Positions 34,937-43,282 of a stretch of DNA of 64,000 bases are shown in pieces. How positions within the stretch are numbered: position 1 is the first letter of the stretch; each line of letters begins with the position of its first letter. The position numbers were made by a program, and so were the translations under genes. The notes beneath the pieces are model-generated. The model was not told where the DNA came from and made no database searches. It saw only the letters and a program-made list of their open reading frames with translations. The DNA lies in NCBI GenBank assembly GCA_017540645.1, contig JAFYAQ010000012.1:1-64000 (forward strand). The letters are read 5' to 3'. The stretch comes from Oscillospiraceae bacterium (GTDB taxonomy: Bacteria; Bacillota; Clostridia; Oscillospirales; Oscillospiraceae).

Positions 34937-36231
34937 TCTGCGGGATCTTTTATCGATCCCAGCGCAAGACCGTAAAGGATGCACCAGCAGAACAGGATCC
35001 GGGGATAAAACCAGATATACTCCGGGATCGCGCCCACCGCCGCGCCGAAAAGGGAGGCGTACAGCGCCGCAAGTCTATGCCGCTCCTGGGGATCCCCGCA
35101 GCGATCCATCGCTCTGCCAAGCCGGGGAAAGACGGGAAAGAAAAAGGCCAGAAAGGCCAGAAAGCCCGGGCAGCCCAGAGAGATCGCCATTTCCAGATAC
35201 AGCATATTGGAATGGGGCGGCAGGAAGGGGAGAGTTCCTGTGGAAACGGGAAGATAGGCGTGGAAGAAGTTCTCCGGACCCAGTCCGACGCCCCAGAGCC
35301 AATGCTCCCGCCAGAGAGCAAAGCACTCCTTCCAGAGGGTAAAGCGCCCGGAGCTGCCGGTATCACTGAAATCCAGGAGAGTGAGAAGGCGGCTTTGGAC
35401 GGTATGAGGCAGAAGAAAGAGGCAGACGACGCCGAGACATGCCGCCGGTACCAACAACCTGCGCTCGGTCAGCCACAGCAACACCAACACGGCGGCGGCC
35501 AGGGAGACCCACCCGGTCCGGCCGTAGGTAAGCAGCAGCGCCGCGATCGGAAAAAGCAGCAGCGCGGTCAACATCACCCGCAGAGCCCTGTTCGGTCGCT
35601 GCAGCGCCCATATCAGCATCGGGGGCAGCAGCATGGCCACAAACTCGCTGTAGTTGATGCCGTGCTCCAGGGTGGAGCAAAGCCGCTGGATCGCCACCCC
35701 GTCGATGGGGACGAGGACCGTGCCCTCCCGGGTATAATACACGATCAGCCCATAGACCGAGGTAAAGATCAGCGATGCATACAGGGCGGCGAATAGCGTA
35801 TCCCTTGCCCTGGGTTCCCGGAAAGCGGCGGCGGAAACAGCAGCCATGGAAAATCCGGCAAGGAAGAAAACCGTCACCCGGAGGCTGCCTGTGCGGTCCC
35901 AGGCCCAAAGGCAGCTCAGGAAACAAAAAATCAGAAAGACCCACATGCCGTCAGGAAGCAACGGATCAAAGCCTTGCTTATCCAGAGCGGCAAGATCCCA
36001 GCAGTATATCAGCAGCATCAGCGCAGCGAATACAGCGGCATAACGGTTGTCCCAGAGCTGGTGGGGCACGCAGAACATTCCCGAGATTCCCAGCAGAAAG
36101 AACCACTGGTGGGGGAGAAGCCCTCCGAGCCTGCCCGTCCGGCCACGGGCGATGGGACGCAGGCAGCGCACGGGCAGCTCAAGCAGACAATGAATCGCCC
36201 AATGAGCGGCGCTGCAAAAGGCAGTCAACAT
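34930..36231 (-). CDS. O-antigen ligase/polymerase family membrane protein (Wzy candidate)
   Basis: A 433-residue protein with about 10-12 hydrophobic spans. It has the family's long extracellular loop and a conserved stretch around SGRFTLWKECFALWREHWLWGVGLGPENFF, PPHSNMLYLEMAISLG and a final span. It would polymerise or ligate lipid-linked oligosaccharide. The ATG at 36231 has AAGGAGG 8 nt upstream. An earlier in-frame extension to 36885 only reads antisense to vanZ. No other Wzy is in the window, so it may serve the upstream locus. Confidence 0.85.
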   Translation of the reverse strand: MLTAFCSAAHWAIHCLLELPVRCLRPIARGRTGRLGGLLPHQWFFLLGISGMFCVPHQLWDNRYAAVFAALMLLIYCWDLAALDKQGFDPLLPDGMWVFLIFCFLSCLWAWDRTGSLRVTVFFLAGFSMAAVSAAAFREPRARDTLFAALYASLIFTSVYGLIVYYTREGTVLVPIDGVAIQRLCSTLEHGINYSEFVAMLLPPMLIWALQRPNRALRVMLTALLLFPIAALLLTYGRTGWVSLAAAVLVLLWLTERRLLVPAACLGVVCLFLLPHTVQSRLLTLLDFSDTGSSGRFTLWKECFALWREHWLWGVGLGPENFFHAYLPVSTGTLPFLPPHSNMLYLEMAISLGCPGFLAFLAFFFPVFPRLGRAMDRCGDPQERHRLAALYASLFGAAVGAIPEYIWFYPRILFCWCILYGLALGSIKDPADK

Positions 36232-36253
36232 ACGCTCGCCTCCTTGACTTAAT

Positions 36254-36282
36254 ACAATAGCAGAGTCGGCCGGATTCGTCAA
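36254..36282 (-). promoter_or_regulatory. promoter of the polymerase/ligase gene
   Basis: On the minus strand TTGACG (36282-36277), a 17-nt spacer and TATTGT (36259-36254). It lies back to back with the vanZ promoter. Confidence 0.6.
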
Positions 36283-36289
36283 ATCTCCC

Positions 36290-36318
36290 TTGAAAAGGAG
36301 AGCGGGGGGCCGTATACT
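36290..36318 (+). promoter_or_regulatory. promoter of the VanZ-family gene
   Basis: TTGAAA (36290-36295), a 17-nt spacer and TATACT (36313-36318), 31 nt before the ATG. Confidence 0.65.
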
Positions 36319-36348
36319 GATTGTACCACAGAAGATACGGAGATAAAC

Positions 36349-36834
36349 ATGCGAAAAATCATTCTGGATATCCTGCTCCTTGTCATGCTGGCCTTTATCT
36401 GGGGCAACTCCCTGCTGCCCGGGGAACAATCCGGTGAGATGAGCGATACGGTGCTGGACACGCTCAACGGCATAGCCGCCAGACTCGGCCTGCCGGAGGA
36501 TACCTTTACCTATTACTGCGATACAGACGGAGACGGTATTCCGGAACCCACCGGTCTGCTGGTGCGCAAGCTTGCCCATATGACGGAATTTGCGGTTTTC
36601 GGGGCGCTGGTCTGGCTGCGGCTGGAGACCCGGGGACGGAAGCGGGCGCTGCAGGCATTTCTCCTCAGTGCAGCCGCAGCCGGCGCGGATGAGCTGATCC
36701 AGCGCTTTTCTGCGGACCGGGGGAGCCGGCTCACCGATGTGATGATCGACTGCTTTGGAGCGGCGCTGGGGCTGCTGCTGATCACCGGACTGTCCTGGCT
36801 GATCCGACGCCGCCGGGTAAAAAGTGATACTTGA
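36349..36834 (+). CDS. VanZ-family membrane protein
   Basis: A 161-residue protein with four membrane spans. The VanZ core is seen in WGNSLLPGEQSG near the start, the RKLAHMTEFAVFGAL segment near 73 and ADELIQRFSADRGSRLTDVMID near 124. VanZ was named for low-level teicoplanin resistance; most chromosomal homologs have no known role. The -35 box of the tRNA-Gly promoter overlaps its stop codon. Confidence 0.88.
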   Translation: MRKIILDILLLVMLAFIWGNSLLPGEQSGEMSDTVLDTLNGIAARLGLPEDTFTYYCDTDGDGIPEPTGLLVRKLAHMTEFAVFGALVWLRLETRGRKRALQAFLLSAAAAGADELIQRFSADRGSRLTDVMIDCFGAALGLLLITGLSWLIRRRRVKSDT

Positions 36835-36858
36835 CAAAGACTTTTTTTCTGCTATAAT
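36831..36858 (+). promoter_or_regulatory. promoter of tRNA-Gly
   Basis: A perfect TTGACA (36831-36836), a 16-nt spacer and a perfect TATAAT (36853-36858), ending 19 nt before the tRNA. It is the best consensus promoter in the window. Confidence 0.85.
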
Positions 36859-36877
36859 GGCTCCTGCATTCAGCGAT

Positions 36878-36953
36878 GCGGGCATAGCTCATTTGGCAGA
36901 GCGCCACCTTGCCAAGGTGGAGGTAGCGAGTTCGAATCTCGTTGCCCGCTCCA
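36878..36953 (+). tRNA. tRNA-Gly (GCC anticodon)
   Basis: A 76-nt cloverleaf with a 7-bp acceptor stem (GCGGGCA/TGCCCGC), D arm, anticodon stem CCACC/GGTGG with loop TTGCCAA, TTCGAAT T-loop and encoded CCA. The anticodon GCC reads GGC/GGT. Confidence 0.97.
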
Positions 36954-36955
36954 AA

Positions 36956-36997
36956 AAAAGCATCGGCCAGGTCAAAAGGACCTGGCCGATGCTTTTT
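36956..36997 (+). terminator. terminator of tRNA-Gly
   Basis: GCATCGGCCAGGTC pairs with GACCTGGCCGATGC around a 5-nt loop, flanked by A5 and T5. It starts right after the CCA. Confidence 0.9.
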
Positions 36998-37003
36998 CCG
37001 CTC

Positions 37004-37032
37004 TTGTCACCTTTTTGCCGATATGCTAATGT
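37004..37032 (+). promoter_or_regulatory. promoter of the flavodoxin/ferredoxin gene
   Basis: TTGTCA (37004-37009), a 17-nt spacer and TAATGT (37027-37032), 30 nt before the GTG start. Confidence 0.5.
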
Positions 37033-37062
37033 ATTGGTATCATAGAAAGAGAGGGCTATTCC

Positions 37063-37845
37063 GTGAGCGAAAATGTGATCTTCTGCTATTCCGGTACCGG
37101 CAACTGCCTCGACATGGCGAAAAACATCGCCTGCTCATTGGGAGACACCGATATCATCATGATGCGCTCCGCGCCGGTAAAAACCGATGTGAGAGAGGCG
37201 GCGCGGGTGGGTTTTATTTTCCCCTGTTATGCCGGCGGCGCGCCCGGAGACGTTCTGTCCTACGTCCGGGGCATTCAGGTATCCCCGGACAGCTACACCT
37301 TCGGCATCGTCCAATGCGCAGCCTATCCCGGCACGGGACTTGCGGAGCTGGACCGGATCATCCCGCTCCGCTACTGGAGCGTGGTCACCCATCAGTGCAG
37401 CTGCATCTGGCTCTTTCCCCACACGCTGATGCGTCCGGCGATGAGCGCGGAAAAGGCCCAGCAGCGCAGCGAGAAGCTGGCAAAAGAGATCGCCGAAAAC
37501 CTGCGAGCCGGAGTCGTCTCAGAGAAAAAGCCGCCGAATCATCTTATTAACCGTGCCGAAAGCAGGTTCTGGCCCGCCATTGCCCGGAAAAAAGCGGCCG
37601 GATTCAAGGTCAGCGATGCGTGTATCGGATGCGGACAGTGCGTCAGTCTGTGTCCGAAGGGGAATATCCGTCTGAAAGACGGACGCGCCGTGATCGGTAC
37701 AGACTGCATTCAGTGCCTCGGCTGTCTGCAGTATTGCCCCCGATCCGCCATCTCTTTGGGGAGCATTACCGAAAAGAGGGAGCACTATCATAATCCCAAT
37801 GTTTCGGCGTCGGAGCTGACGGAGCCGATCATCCATGTGGATTGA
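37063..37845 (+). CDS. EFR1-type flavodoxin-ferredoxin fusion
   Basis: A 260-residue electron-transfer protein. The N-terminal flavodoxin-like half has the FMN phosphate loop YSGTGNCLDMAKNIA (about 9-23). The C-terminal half holds two [4Fe-4S] clusters: CIGCGQCVSLCP (about 187-198) and CIQCLGCLQYCP. The GTG at 37063 follows AAAGAGAGGG. The nitroreductase 33 nt downstream is a likely redox partner. Confidence 0.9.
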   Translation: MSENVIFCYSGTGNCLDMAKNIACSLGDTDIIMMRSAPVKTDVREAARVGFIFPCYAGGAPGDVLSYVRGIQVSPDSYTFGIVQCAAYPGTGLAELDRIIPLRYWSVVTHQCSCIWLFPHTLMRPAMSAEKAQQRSEKLAKEIAENLRAGVVSEKKPPNHLINRAESRFWPAIARKKAAGFKVSDACIGCGQCVSLCPKGNIRLKDGRAVIGTDCIQCLGCLQYCPRSAISLGSITEKREHYHNPNVSASELTEPIIHVD

Positions 37846-37878
37846 AACGAACGGAGCATATAAAGGGGGGATGGAACC

Positions 37879-38622
37879 GTGAATCCCATCATCCGGTCAC
37901 TGTTTGAAAGAAAATCCGTGCGCTCCTATACCGGGCAAAAGATCTCTGAACAGGACGTGCAGATGATCCTCAGCGCCGCCGCCCAGGCGCCCACAGCGGG
38001 GAACCAGCAGCTCTACACCATCCTGCGGATCACCGATCCGGAGCTGAAACATCGACTGAGTGTTACCTGCGATAACCAGCCTTTTATCGAACAGGCGGAT
38101 CTGGTCCTCATCTTCTGCGCAGACTGCCGGAAATGGTATAGGGCCTTCCGGCTGGGCGGCTGCGATCCCCGGGAGCCGGACGTGGGCGATCTGTTTTTGG
38201 CCATGAGCGACGCGAACATCGCCGCGCAGAACGCGGTCGTGGCTGCCGAAGCCCTGGGGATCGGCTCCTGCTATATCGGAGACATCATGGAAAATATCGA
38301 GCAGCAGCAGGAGCTGCTGTCCCTGCCGCAATATGTGTTCCCGGCGGTGATGCTGGTGTTCGGCTATCCCACCGAACAGCAGAAGGCAAGGGAAAAACCG
38401 GAGCGTTTTGATCTCCGGTTTATCGTGCAGGAAAACGGCTATCATGAGCTGGAAGAGGAAGAGCTCAGAGAGATGTTTGCCCAGAGAACGGGTCTCCGGT
38501 CCTTCGAGAACTGGATGCAGGCCTTCTGCCGGCGCAAATACAATTCCGATTTTTCCCGGGAGATGTCCCGTTCCGTTCGTAAAATACTGGAGAGCTTTTC
38601 CGCGGGACGCTCACGGCAATAG
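37879..38622 (+). CDS. nitroreductase family flavoprotein
   Basis: A 247-residue FMN oxidoreductase. RKSVRSYTGQKIS (about 11-23) is the FMN phosphate site. AAAQAPTAGNQQ (about 33-44) and EALGIGSCYIGDI further along are family motifs. The substrate is unknown. The GTG start at 37879 has AAAGGGGGG about 10 nt upstream. It is probably co-transcribed with the preceding ferredoxin fusion, which could donate electrons. Confidence 0.88.
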   Translation: MNPIIRSLFERKSVRSYTGQKISEQDVQMILSAAAQAPTAGNQQLYTILRITDPELKHRLSVTCDNQPFIEQADLVLIFCADCRKWYRAFRLGGCDPREPDVGDLFLAMSDANIAAQNAVVAAEALGIGSCYIGDIMENIEQQQELLSLPQYVFPAVMLVFGYPTEQQKAREKPERFDLRFIVQENGYHELEEEELREMFAQRTGLRSFENWMQAFCRRKYNSDFSREMSRSVRKILESFSAGRSRQ

Positions 38623-39597
38623 CCCCTTCTCTTTCAGGTATTCCATGTAAAGCCTCATAAACTCTTCGCTTCCCTCCAGGGAAACATGGTCGCAGTTGCT
38701 GAAATAGCGGGGCGTGTGGATATACTCGGCATACTTTTCTGAACAAAAATCTATGTAATCCACGCCCGTTTCCCGGATCACCCTCTCCACCGGGTCATGA
38801 TAGCCGGTTTTCAGCAGCGCTTCATCAAAGCCGAAGGCATAATCATGCCAATAGGGTGTCAGGAGCAGCACAGGCTTCAGCCCCTTTGCCGCCATTTCTT
38901 CGATCCACCGGATCAGGATCGTTTCATAGGCCTCAATGTGATCGCTGTAGGGAATCAGATTCCCGGTCTCGATGGTGAATACCCGCGTATCGCTGTCCGC
39001 CTTCAGGGAGATCTCTTCCATACTGTCCTCCGCCGCCTCCGTCGTTCCCACGTCGGGGGCGGCGGTGTATTTGTGCATGATCGAATCCAGGAGCTCGTTG
39101 GTCAGATCCCGGATCAGATCTCCTCCGTTGCCATAGATGGGGATATATTTTGCGGAGACCTCTTTTTCCAGCGTGTAGTCCTTGATATACTTCCGGTCCA
39201 GGATCTTGTAATACCGATTTCCCGAGGGAGCCGTTATATCGGAGCAGAAGGAAAAATAGGACAGGGGGATCGCCACAACGGCACCGTTTTTGAAATGCTC
39301 CTCATAGGTCTTGTACAGCGCGTAATCGTGGTAAAGATCCTGCATCGTCAGGGAGAAGTTGAAGCAGGTTTTCCCCATCGCTTCCAACGGCGCATATCGG
39401 AAGCACTTCATCCCGTAGGAAGGCCCGAAATTGGCATATTCGATCTGGTCGGGCACGGAGTCAAATTTGCTCATACCGCTGTTGGAGCCCTGATAAGTCA
39501 GCCCGTGTTTATAGACGGCGCTCAGCGAGAGCAGAATGGCCGTCACCAGGATACAAACCGTGACGAGCTTCAGCAGAAAAATGAGGTTTTTCTTCAT
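38611..39597 (-). CDS. SGNH/AlgJ-DltD-like membrane-anchored protein, partner of MBOAT
   Basis: A 328-residue protein with an N-terminal membrane anchor (about 9-28) and an extracellular SGNH-like domain. NFGPSYGMK (near 57) stands where the GDS/GxS nucleophile block is expected, and CDHVSLEGSEEF near the C-terminus supplies the D-x-x-S/H block. Such proteins move acyl groups onto extracellular polymers after an MBOAT. It begins 15 nt after the MBOAT stop codon. Its stop region overlaps the convergent nitroreductase by 12 nt. Confidence 0.75.
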   Translation of the reverse strand: MKKNLIFLLKLVTVCILVTAILLSLSAVYKHGLTYQGSNSGMSKFDSVPDQIEYANFGPSYGMKCFRYAPLEAMGKTCFNFSLTMQDLYHDYALYKTYEEHFKNGAVVAIPLSYFSFCSDITAPSGNRYYKILDRKYIKDYTLEKEVSAKYIPIYGNGGDLIRDLTNELLDSIMHKYTAAPDVGTTEAAEDSMEEISLKADSDTRVFTIETGNLIPYSDHIEAYETILIRWIEEMAAKGLKPVLLLTPYWHDYAFGFDEALLKTGYHDPVERVIRETGVDYIDFCSEKYAEYIHTPRYFSNCDHVSLEGSEEFMRLYMEYLKEKGLLP

Positions 39598-39612
39598 GTT
39601 GCTACCGCCTTG

Positions 39613-41076
39613 TTAGAATCGAAGGTAAATGAAATCGGCCACATTGGTGGAGGCAAAAACGATGATAAACGAGATGAACAACGTGTATAAAACGAACTTG
39701 GTCACCGTGCGCCGCCCGCCCATGAAGCGGCAGAAGTCCGCTTTTCGATCGATTAGGGCAAAGAGAATGTATGACCCGATAGCAACGATAAATGTAATAA
39801 GGGTCGCCTTCAGCTGAAAGAGCATCTTGATGTCGGAGATCAAGGCCCGCGCGCTGAAGCCTCCGCCATGATTAAACAGCATGCACTGGATGTATCGGAA
39901 TCCGTCGCCGATCGTGTCCGCCTTGAAAAAGATCCACGCAAAGGTCACCAGCACGAAGGTAACGGCAACGCTTAACAGGTCACGGAGCTTTTCATGGCGA
40001 TCGATATGCAAAAGAGCGCTGAGCTTCCTCCGGCTCTCGGCTGTCAGCGTGCCGATGATCTGATATGCGCCGTGCAGAAATCCCCAGAAAACAAAGTTCC
40101 ACGCGGCGCCGTGCCACAAACCGCTGACCAGAAAGACGATCATCAGGTTGATGCATTTCCGGACCTTGCCCTTTCGGTTGCCTCCCAGCGGAATGTAGAG
40201 GTAATCCATAAACCAGGAGGAGAGGGAGATGTGCCACCGCTTCCAGAAGTCCCGGATGCTTTTGGCGCTGTAGGGATGGTCAAAGTTGGGCGCCGTCCGG
40301 ATGCCCAAAACCCGCGCACAGCCGATGGCGATATCCGAATAGCCGGAGAAATCGCAGTAAATCTGAATAGAGTATACACAGGCGATGAAGAAAAGCAGCA
40401 GGGGAGAATACATCTCCGCGTCGCTGAACGCCTTGGAGACGATCTCCGCCAGATTGTCCGCCACCACCATTTTTTTGAAGTATCCCACCAGCATGAGACA
40501 GAGTCCGCTCTCTGCCGCCTGAGGGTCAAAGCGGTGCTCCTGATCCAGCTGCGGGAGCAAGGAGGTGCTTCTTTCAATGGGACCGGAGGCGATCTGCGGA
40601 AAGAAGGAGATATACAGGAGATATTTCAGAAAGCTTTTTTCCACGATCTTGCCCCGGTAGGCATCCACGACATAACTGACCGCCTTGAAGGAGTAAAAGG
40701 ATATGCCCACCGGCAGGATGAACCGGATGTTGCTCGTGGTGTACGGAATCTTGGCAGCATCCAGAAGGACATACATGTTATCCAGGATAAAATCCGCGTA
40801 TTTGCCCAGAAGCAGAAACAGCAGGCTCAATACCGTACCGGAAGCCAGCAGGACCTTTTTCGCCTTCTCCTTTTCGCTTTCAAACACCAGCATACCGGTC
40901 CAGTAGGAGACTGCCGCGATAAACAGCAATATCACCACATGCAGGGGATGGAAGCACAGATAAAAGCCAATGCTGGCTGCCAGCAGCGTGATCCATTGGA
41001 AGCGCTGCGGCGTGATGTAATACACCACGCACACAGCCAGGAAGAAAAGCAAAAAGTACAGCGAGTTAAAAAGCAT
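39613..41076 (-). CDS. MBOAT-family O-acyltransferase
   Basis: A 487-residue membrane protein with about 11 spans, of the AlgI/DltB/PatA type. Conserved stretches are SFFPQIASGPIERS, YCDFSGYSDIAIG, SIRDFWKRWHISLSSW and SGLWHGAAWNF, the last holding the catalytic histidine. It passes an acyl group, probably acetyl, across the membrane to the SGNH partner encoded next. The target may be the surface polymer or peptidoglycan. Confidence 0.92.
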   Translation of the reverse strand: MLFNSLYFLLFFLAVCVVYYITPQRFQWITLLAASIGFYLCFHPLHVVILLFIAAVSYWTGMLVFESEKEKAKKVLLASGTVLSLLFLLLGKYADFILDNMYVLLDAAKIPYTTSNIRFILPVGISFYSFKAVSYVVDAYRGKIVEKSFLKYLLYISFFPQIASGPIERSTSLLPQLDQEHRFDPQAAESGLCLMLVGYFKKMVVADNLAEIVSKAFSDAEMYSPLLLFFIACVYSIQIYCDFSGYSDIAIGCARVLGIRTAPNFDHPYSAKSIRDFWKRWHISLSSWFMDYLYIPLGGNRKGKVRKCINLMIVFLVSGLWHGAAWNFVFWGFLHGAYQIIGTLTAESRRKLSALLHIDRHEKLRDLLSVAVTFVLVTFAWIFFKADTIGDGFRYIQCMLFNHGGGFSARALISDIKMLFQLKATLITFIVAIGSYILFALIDRKADFCRFMGGRRTVTKFVLYTLFISFIIVFASTNVADFIYLRF

Positions 41077-41125
41077 GGGCCCGCCCTCCGAAGCAGCGTC
41101 TTTAGAACACCCTTTTACTGATCTA

Positions 41126-41153
41126 ACTATAATACAAAAAGGGAAAAAATCAA
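41126..41153 (-). promoter_or_regulatory. promoter of the MBOAT operon
   Basis: On the minus strand TTGATT (41153-41148), a 16-nt spacer and TATAGT (41131-41126). Confidence 0.5.
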
Positions 41154-41226
41154 TCCATAGCCGGATGAAGAAAATGGGCTCCCAGCCTTAATCAACAAGT
41201 GGGAAAGGCACATTTCGCGTTATTTG

Positions 41227-41256
41227 TTGACAAACCGAGAGCAGGTATTCTAAAAT
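41227..41256 (+). promoter_or_regulatory. promoter of the membrane-protein gene at 41422
   Basis: A perfect TTGACA (41227-41232), an 18-nt spacer and TAAAAT (41251-41256). Confidence 0.6.
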
Positions 41257-41421
41257 TTACTCATCGGAATCCATTTGCATCATAACGCAAGTCCGCCGCG
41301 TCTGCGGCGCTTGAGAGACGCGCTGTTCCCCGGCAAAAAAACCGGGAGACCATGGCTCCGGGTAAAAAGAGTTTCGGGTATGGAAGTCGCCACAGGATGG
41401 AAAAACGGGAGGCATCAGGGA

Positions 41422-41997
41422 ATGGACCTCATCATCAATGCTTTGATTTTTATCGTCACCGTGGTTTTGACGGTACAGTTTTTCTGCCAGGATGGGGAGT
41501 GGCATTTTCGCAACGGAGTACCTGCCTTTCGGTATTTCACCGTGCTGAGCAATGACTTTTGCGCAGCGACGGCGCTGCTTCTCTGTTTCGCGCCGGGCCG
41601 GACCTGGGCCTGGACGCTGAAGTACATCGGCACGGCTGCGGTGACGGTGACCATGCTGACGGTGCTCTTTTTTCTCGGCCCCAACATGGGCTATAAAAAG
41701 CTTCTGTCGGGAGTGGATCTTTTCATGCATCTGCTGACGCCTCTGTGCGCGATCGTCTCCTTTTGCTTTTTTGAAAAAAGGGGAATGACATTTTGTATTT
41801 CGCTGCTGGGCATGCTGCCGGTGCTGTTGTACGCGATCCTGTATTTATACAAGGTCATCCTCGCTCCGGAGAACAGGAGATGGGAGGATTTTTACGGCTT
41901 CAACAAAAACGGGAAATGGCCGATCTCCCTGGCGGCCATGCTGATTGGCAGCTTTGCCGTGAGTATGCTGTTTCTTTTCTTGCAAAACGGGATTTGA
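41422..41997 (+). CDS. six-span membrane protein, Pr6Pr-like
   Basis: A 191-residue integral membrane protein with about six spans. FRYFTVLSNDFCAATALLL (about 30-50) and a helix with DLFMHLLTPLCAIVSF are typical of the Pr6Pr/TMEM-like families. Function is unknown. I chose the ATG at 41422 because GGGAGG lies 9 nt upstream and the hydrophobic segment starts there. In-frame starts at 41275 (TTG) and 41380 (ATG) would add a polar extension. Confidence 0.7.
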   Translation: MDLIINALIFIVTVVLTVQFFCQDGEWHFRNGVPAFRYFTVLSNDFCAATALLLCFAPGRTWAWTLKYIGTAAVTVTMLTVLFFLGPNMGYKKLLSGVDLFMHLLTPLCAIVSFCFFEKRGMTFCISLLGMLPVLLYAILYLYKVILAPENRRWEDFYGFNKNGKWPISLAAMLIGSFAVSMLFLFLQNGI

Positions 41998-42086
41998 TAA
42001 CATCCGCCGGAGGGTGTAAATGCCGGGGATACCGGGAATGGTTTACCGCGCGGATCGACAGAAGATCTTTGATCAGGAGGCTTACG

Positions 42087-42563
42087 ATGTTCCGACAGAT
42101 GAGACGTTTCAAACAGCAGATCAGCCGGGAGGAATGCGTCCGCATACTCAAAGAGCAGCCGAGAGGCGTCCTCTCCATGCTCGGAGATGACGGGTATCCC
42201 TACGGCATACCCATGGACCACTGGTATTCCGAGAAAGAGAACAGGCTTTTCTTTCACTGCGCGAAGGTCGGCCATAAGCTGGACGCCATCTCCGCCTGCG
42301 ATAAAGTCAGCTACTGCGTCATGGACTCCGGCTATCGGGAGGAGGGCGATTGGGCGCTGCATATAAACAGTGTGGTCGTTTTCGGCCGCATGCGCGTGGT
42401 AGAGGATGAGGAGAAAAAACGGGAGATCTGTACCAATCTTGTGCGGAAATTCACGGACGATGAGGAGTATCTTCAAAAGGAACTGACCAACGCCTTCCCG
42501 AGGGTATGCTGCCTGGAGCTTGACATAGAGCATATGAGCGGAAAACTGGTCAAAGAATCATAA
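42087..42563 (+). CDS. pyridoxamine-5'-phosphate-oxidase-like flavin split-barrel protein
   Basis: A 158-residue FMN-binding split-barrel protein, NimA-like. RGVLSMLGDDGYPYGIPMDHWY (about 26-47) is the strand pair, and FHCAKVGHKLDAI is the typical H-A/C-K segment. It is probably an FMN-dependent reductase of unknown substrate. AGGAGG lies 6 nt before the ATG at 42087. A longer open frame upstream overlaps the previous gene and is rejected. Confidence 0.87.
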   Translation: MFRQMRRFKQQISREECVRILKEQPRGVLSMLGDDGYPYGIPMDHWYSEKENRLFFHCAKVGHKLDAISACDKVSYCVMDSGYREEGDWALHINSVVVFGRMRVVEDEEKKREICTNLVRKFTDDEEYLQKELTNAFPRVCCLELDIEHMSGKLVKES

Positions 42564-42594
42564 AACGACGATTTTTCCATTCGAGGTAAATACC

Positions 42595-42954
42595 ATGACA
42601 AGAGATGATTTGATCCAATATGCGGCGTATCGATATTCCGTCGATGCCGAATATCCCTGGAACGATGAGAATTTTATCTTTCGCCATGAGAACAACCGAA
42701 AATGGTTTGCCGTTGCCATGCGTGTGGCGTACCGAAAGCTGGGCATCGACCGGGATGGGCTGGTGGATATCGTGGATGTGAAATGCGGGCCGCTTTTGAT
42801 GGGCGCCTACCGGGGCCAGAGCGGGATACTGCCGGGCTATCATATGAACAAGGAACACTGGCTCACAATTCTCCTGGACGGCACCGCCGGGGATGATCTG
42901 ATCAAAGAGCTGCTGGAGATCAGCTTTGATTTGACCGGCAGGAAGACCGGATGA
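42595..42954 (+). CDS. MmcQ/YjbR family protein
   Basis: A 119-residue protein of the CyaY-like MmcQ/YjbR fold. AEYPWNDENFIFRHENNRKWFAV (about 18-40) and LPGYHMNKEHWLTILLDG (about 78-95) are family hallmarks. Its role is not known. GAGGTAAATACC precedes the ATG. It is probably co-transcribed with the split-barrel protein. Confidence 0.88.
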   Translation: MTRDDLIQYAAYRYSVDAEYPWNDENFIFRHENNRKWFAVAMRVAYRKLGIDRDGLVDIVDVKCGPLLMGAYRGQSGILPGYHMNKEHWLTILLDGTAGDDLIKELLEISFDLTGRKTG

Positions 42955-43282
42955 AAAGCGGAACGCGGATAGCGGCGTCCGGCAAGCCAATGCTTTCAAG
43001 CAGATCCGCTGTAGAAAGTGCGCAAAGGGCTTCCTGTCCGAAAACGACAACAAACAGTGGCGGATACCTTCGAATCAGAATAGCGCACAGGGAAAAGAAG
43101 AAAAAGTACCCGCTGTTTTCGACTATTGAAAACAGCGGGTACTTTGCTTCGACAGTATCTGTAAACGGTTCCGGATGTGGGATCCGGTCGAATTTCGATG
43201 ACGCGGCTGGATAGACACAAGCGCCGTGAAAAGCCGATGTATTTTGCCGAAACCCTCAGATCCGATATCGATAAATCTGCTG
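42955..43282. other. intergenic region, convergent genes
   Basis: About 330 bp between convergent genes. Apart from the hairpin at 43104-43145 I see nothing recognisable. Confidence 0.5.
43104..43145. terminator. terminator between yjbR-like and phosphatase genes
   Basis: AAGTACCCGCTGTTTTC (43104-43120) pairs perfectly with 43128-43144 around a 7-nt loop. On the minus strand a run of TTTTTCTTCTTTT follows, so it mainly ends the phosphatase transcript. It may also stop plus-strand reading. Confidence 0.8.

Larger units (their letters stand above)
41077..41421. other. intergenic region with divergent promoters
   Basis: This 345-bp gap separates the MBOAT gene from a plus-strand membrane gene. 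It holds promoters at 41126-41153 (minus) and 41227-41256 (plus), and a 165-nt leader with a GC-rich stretch (41291-41330). I see no gene in it. Confidence 0.5.
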
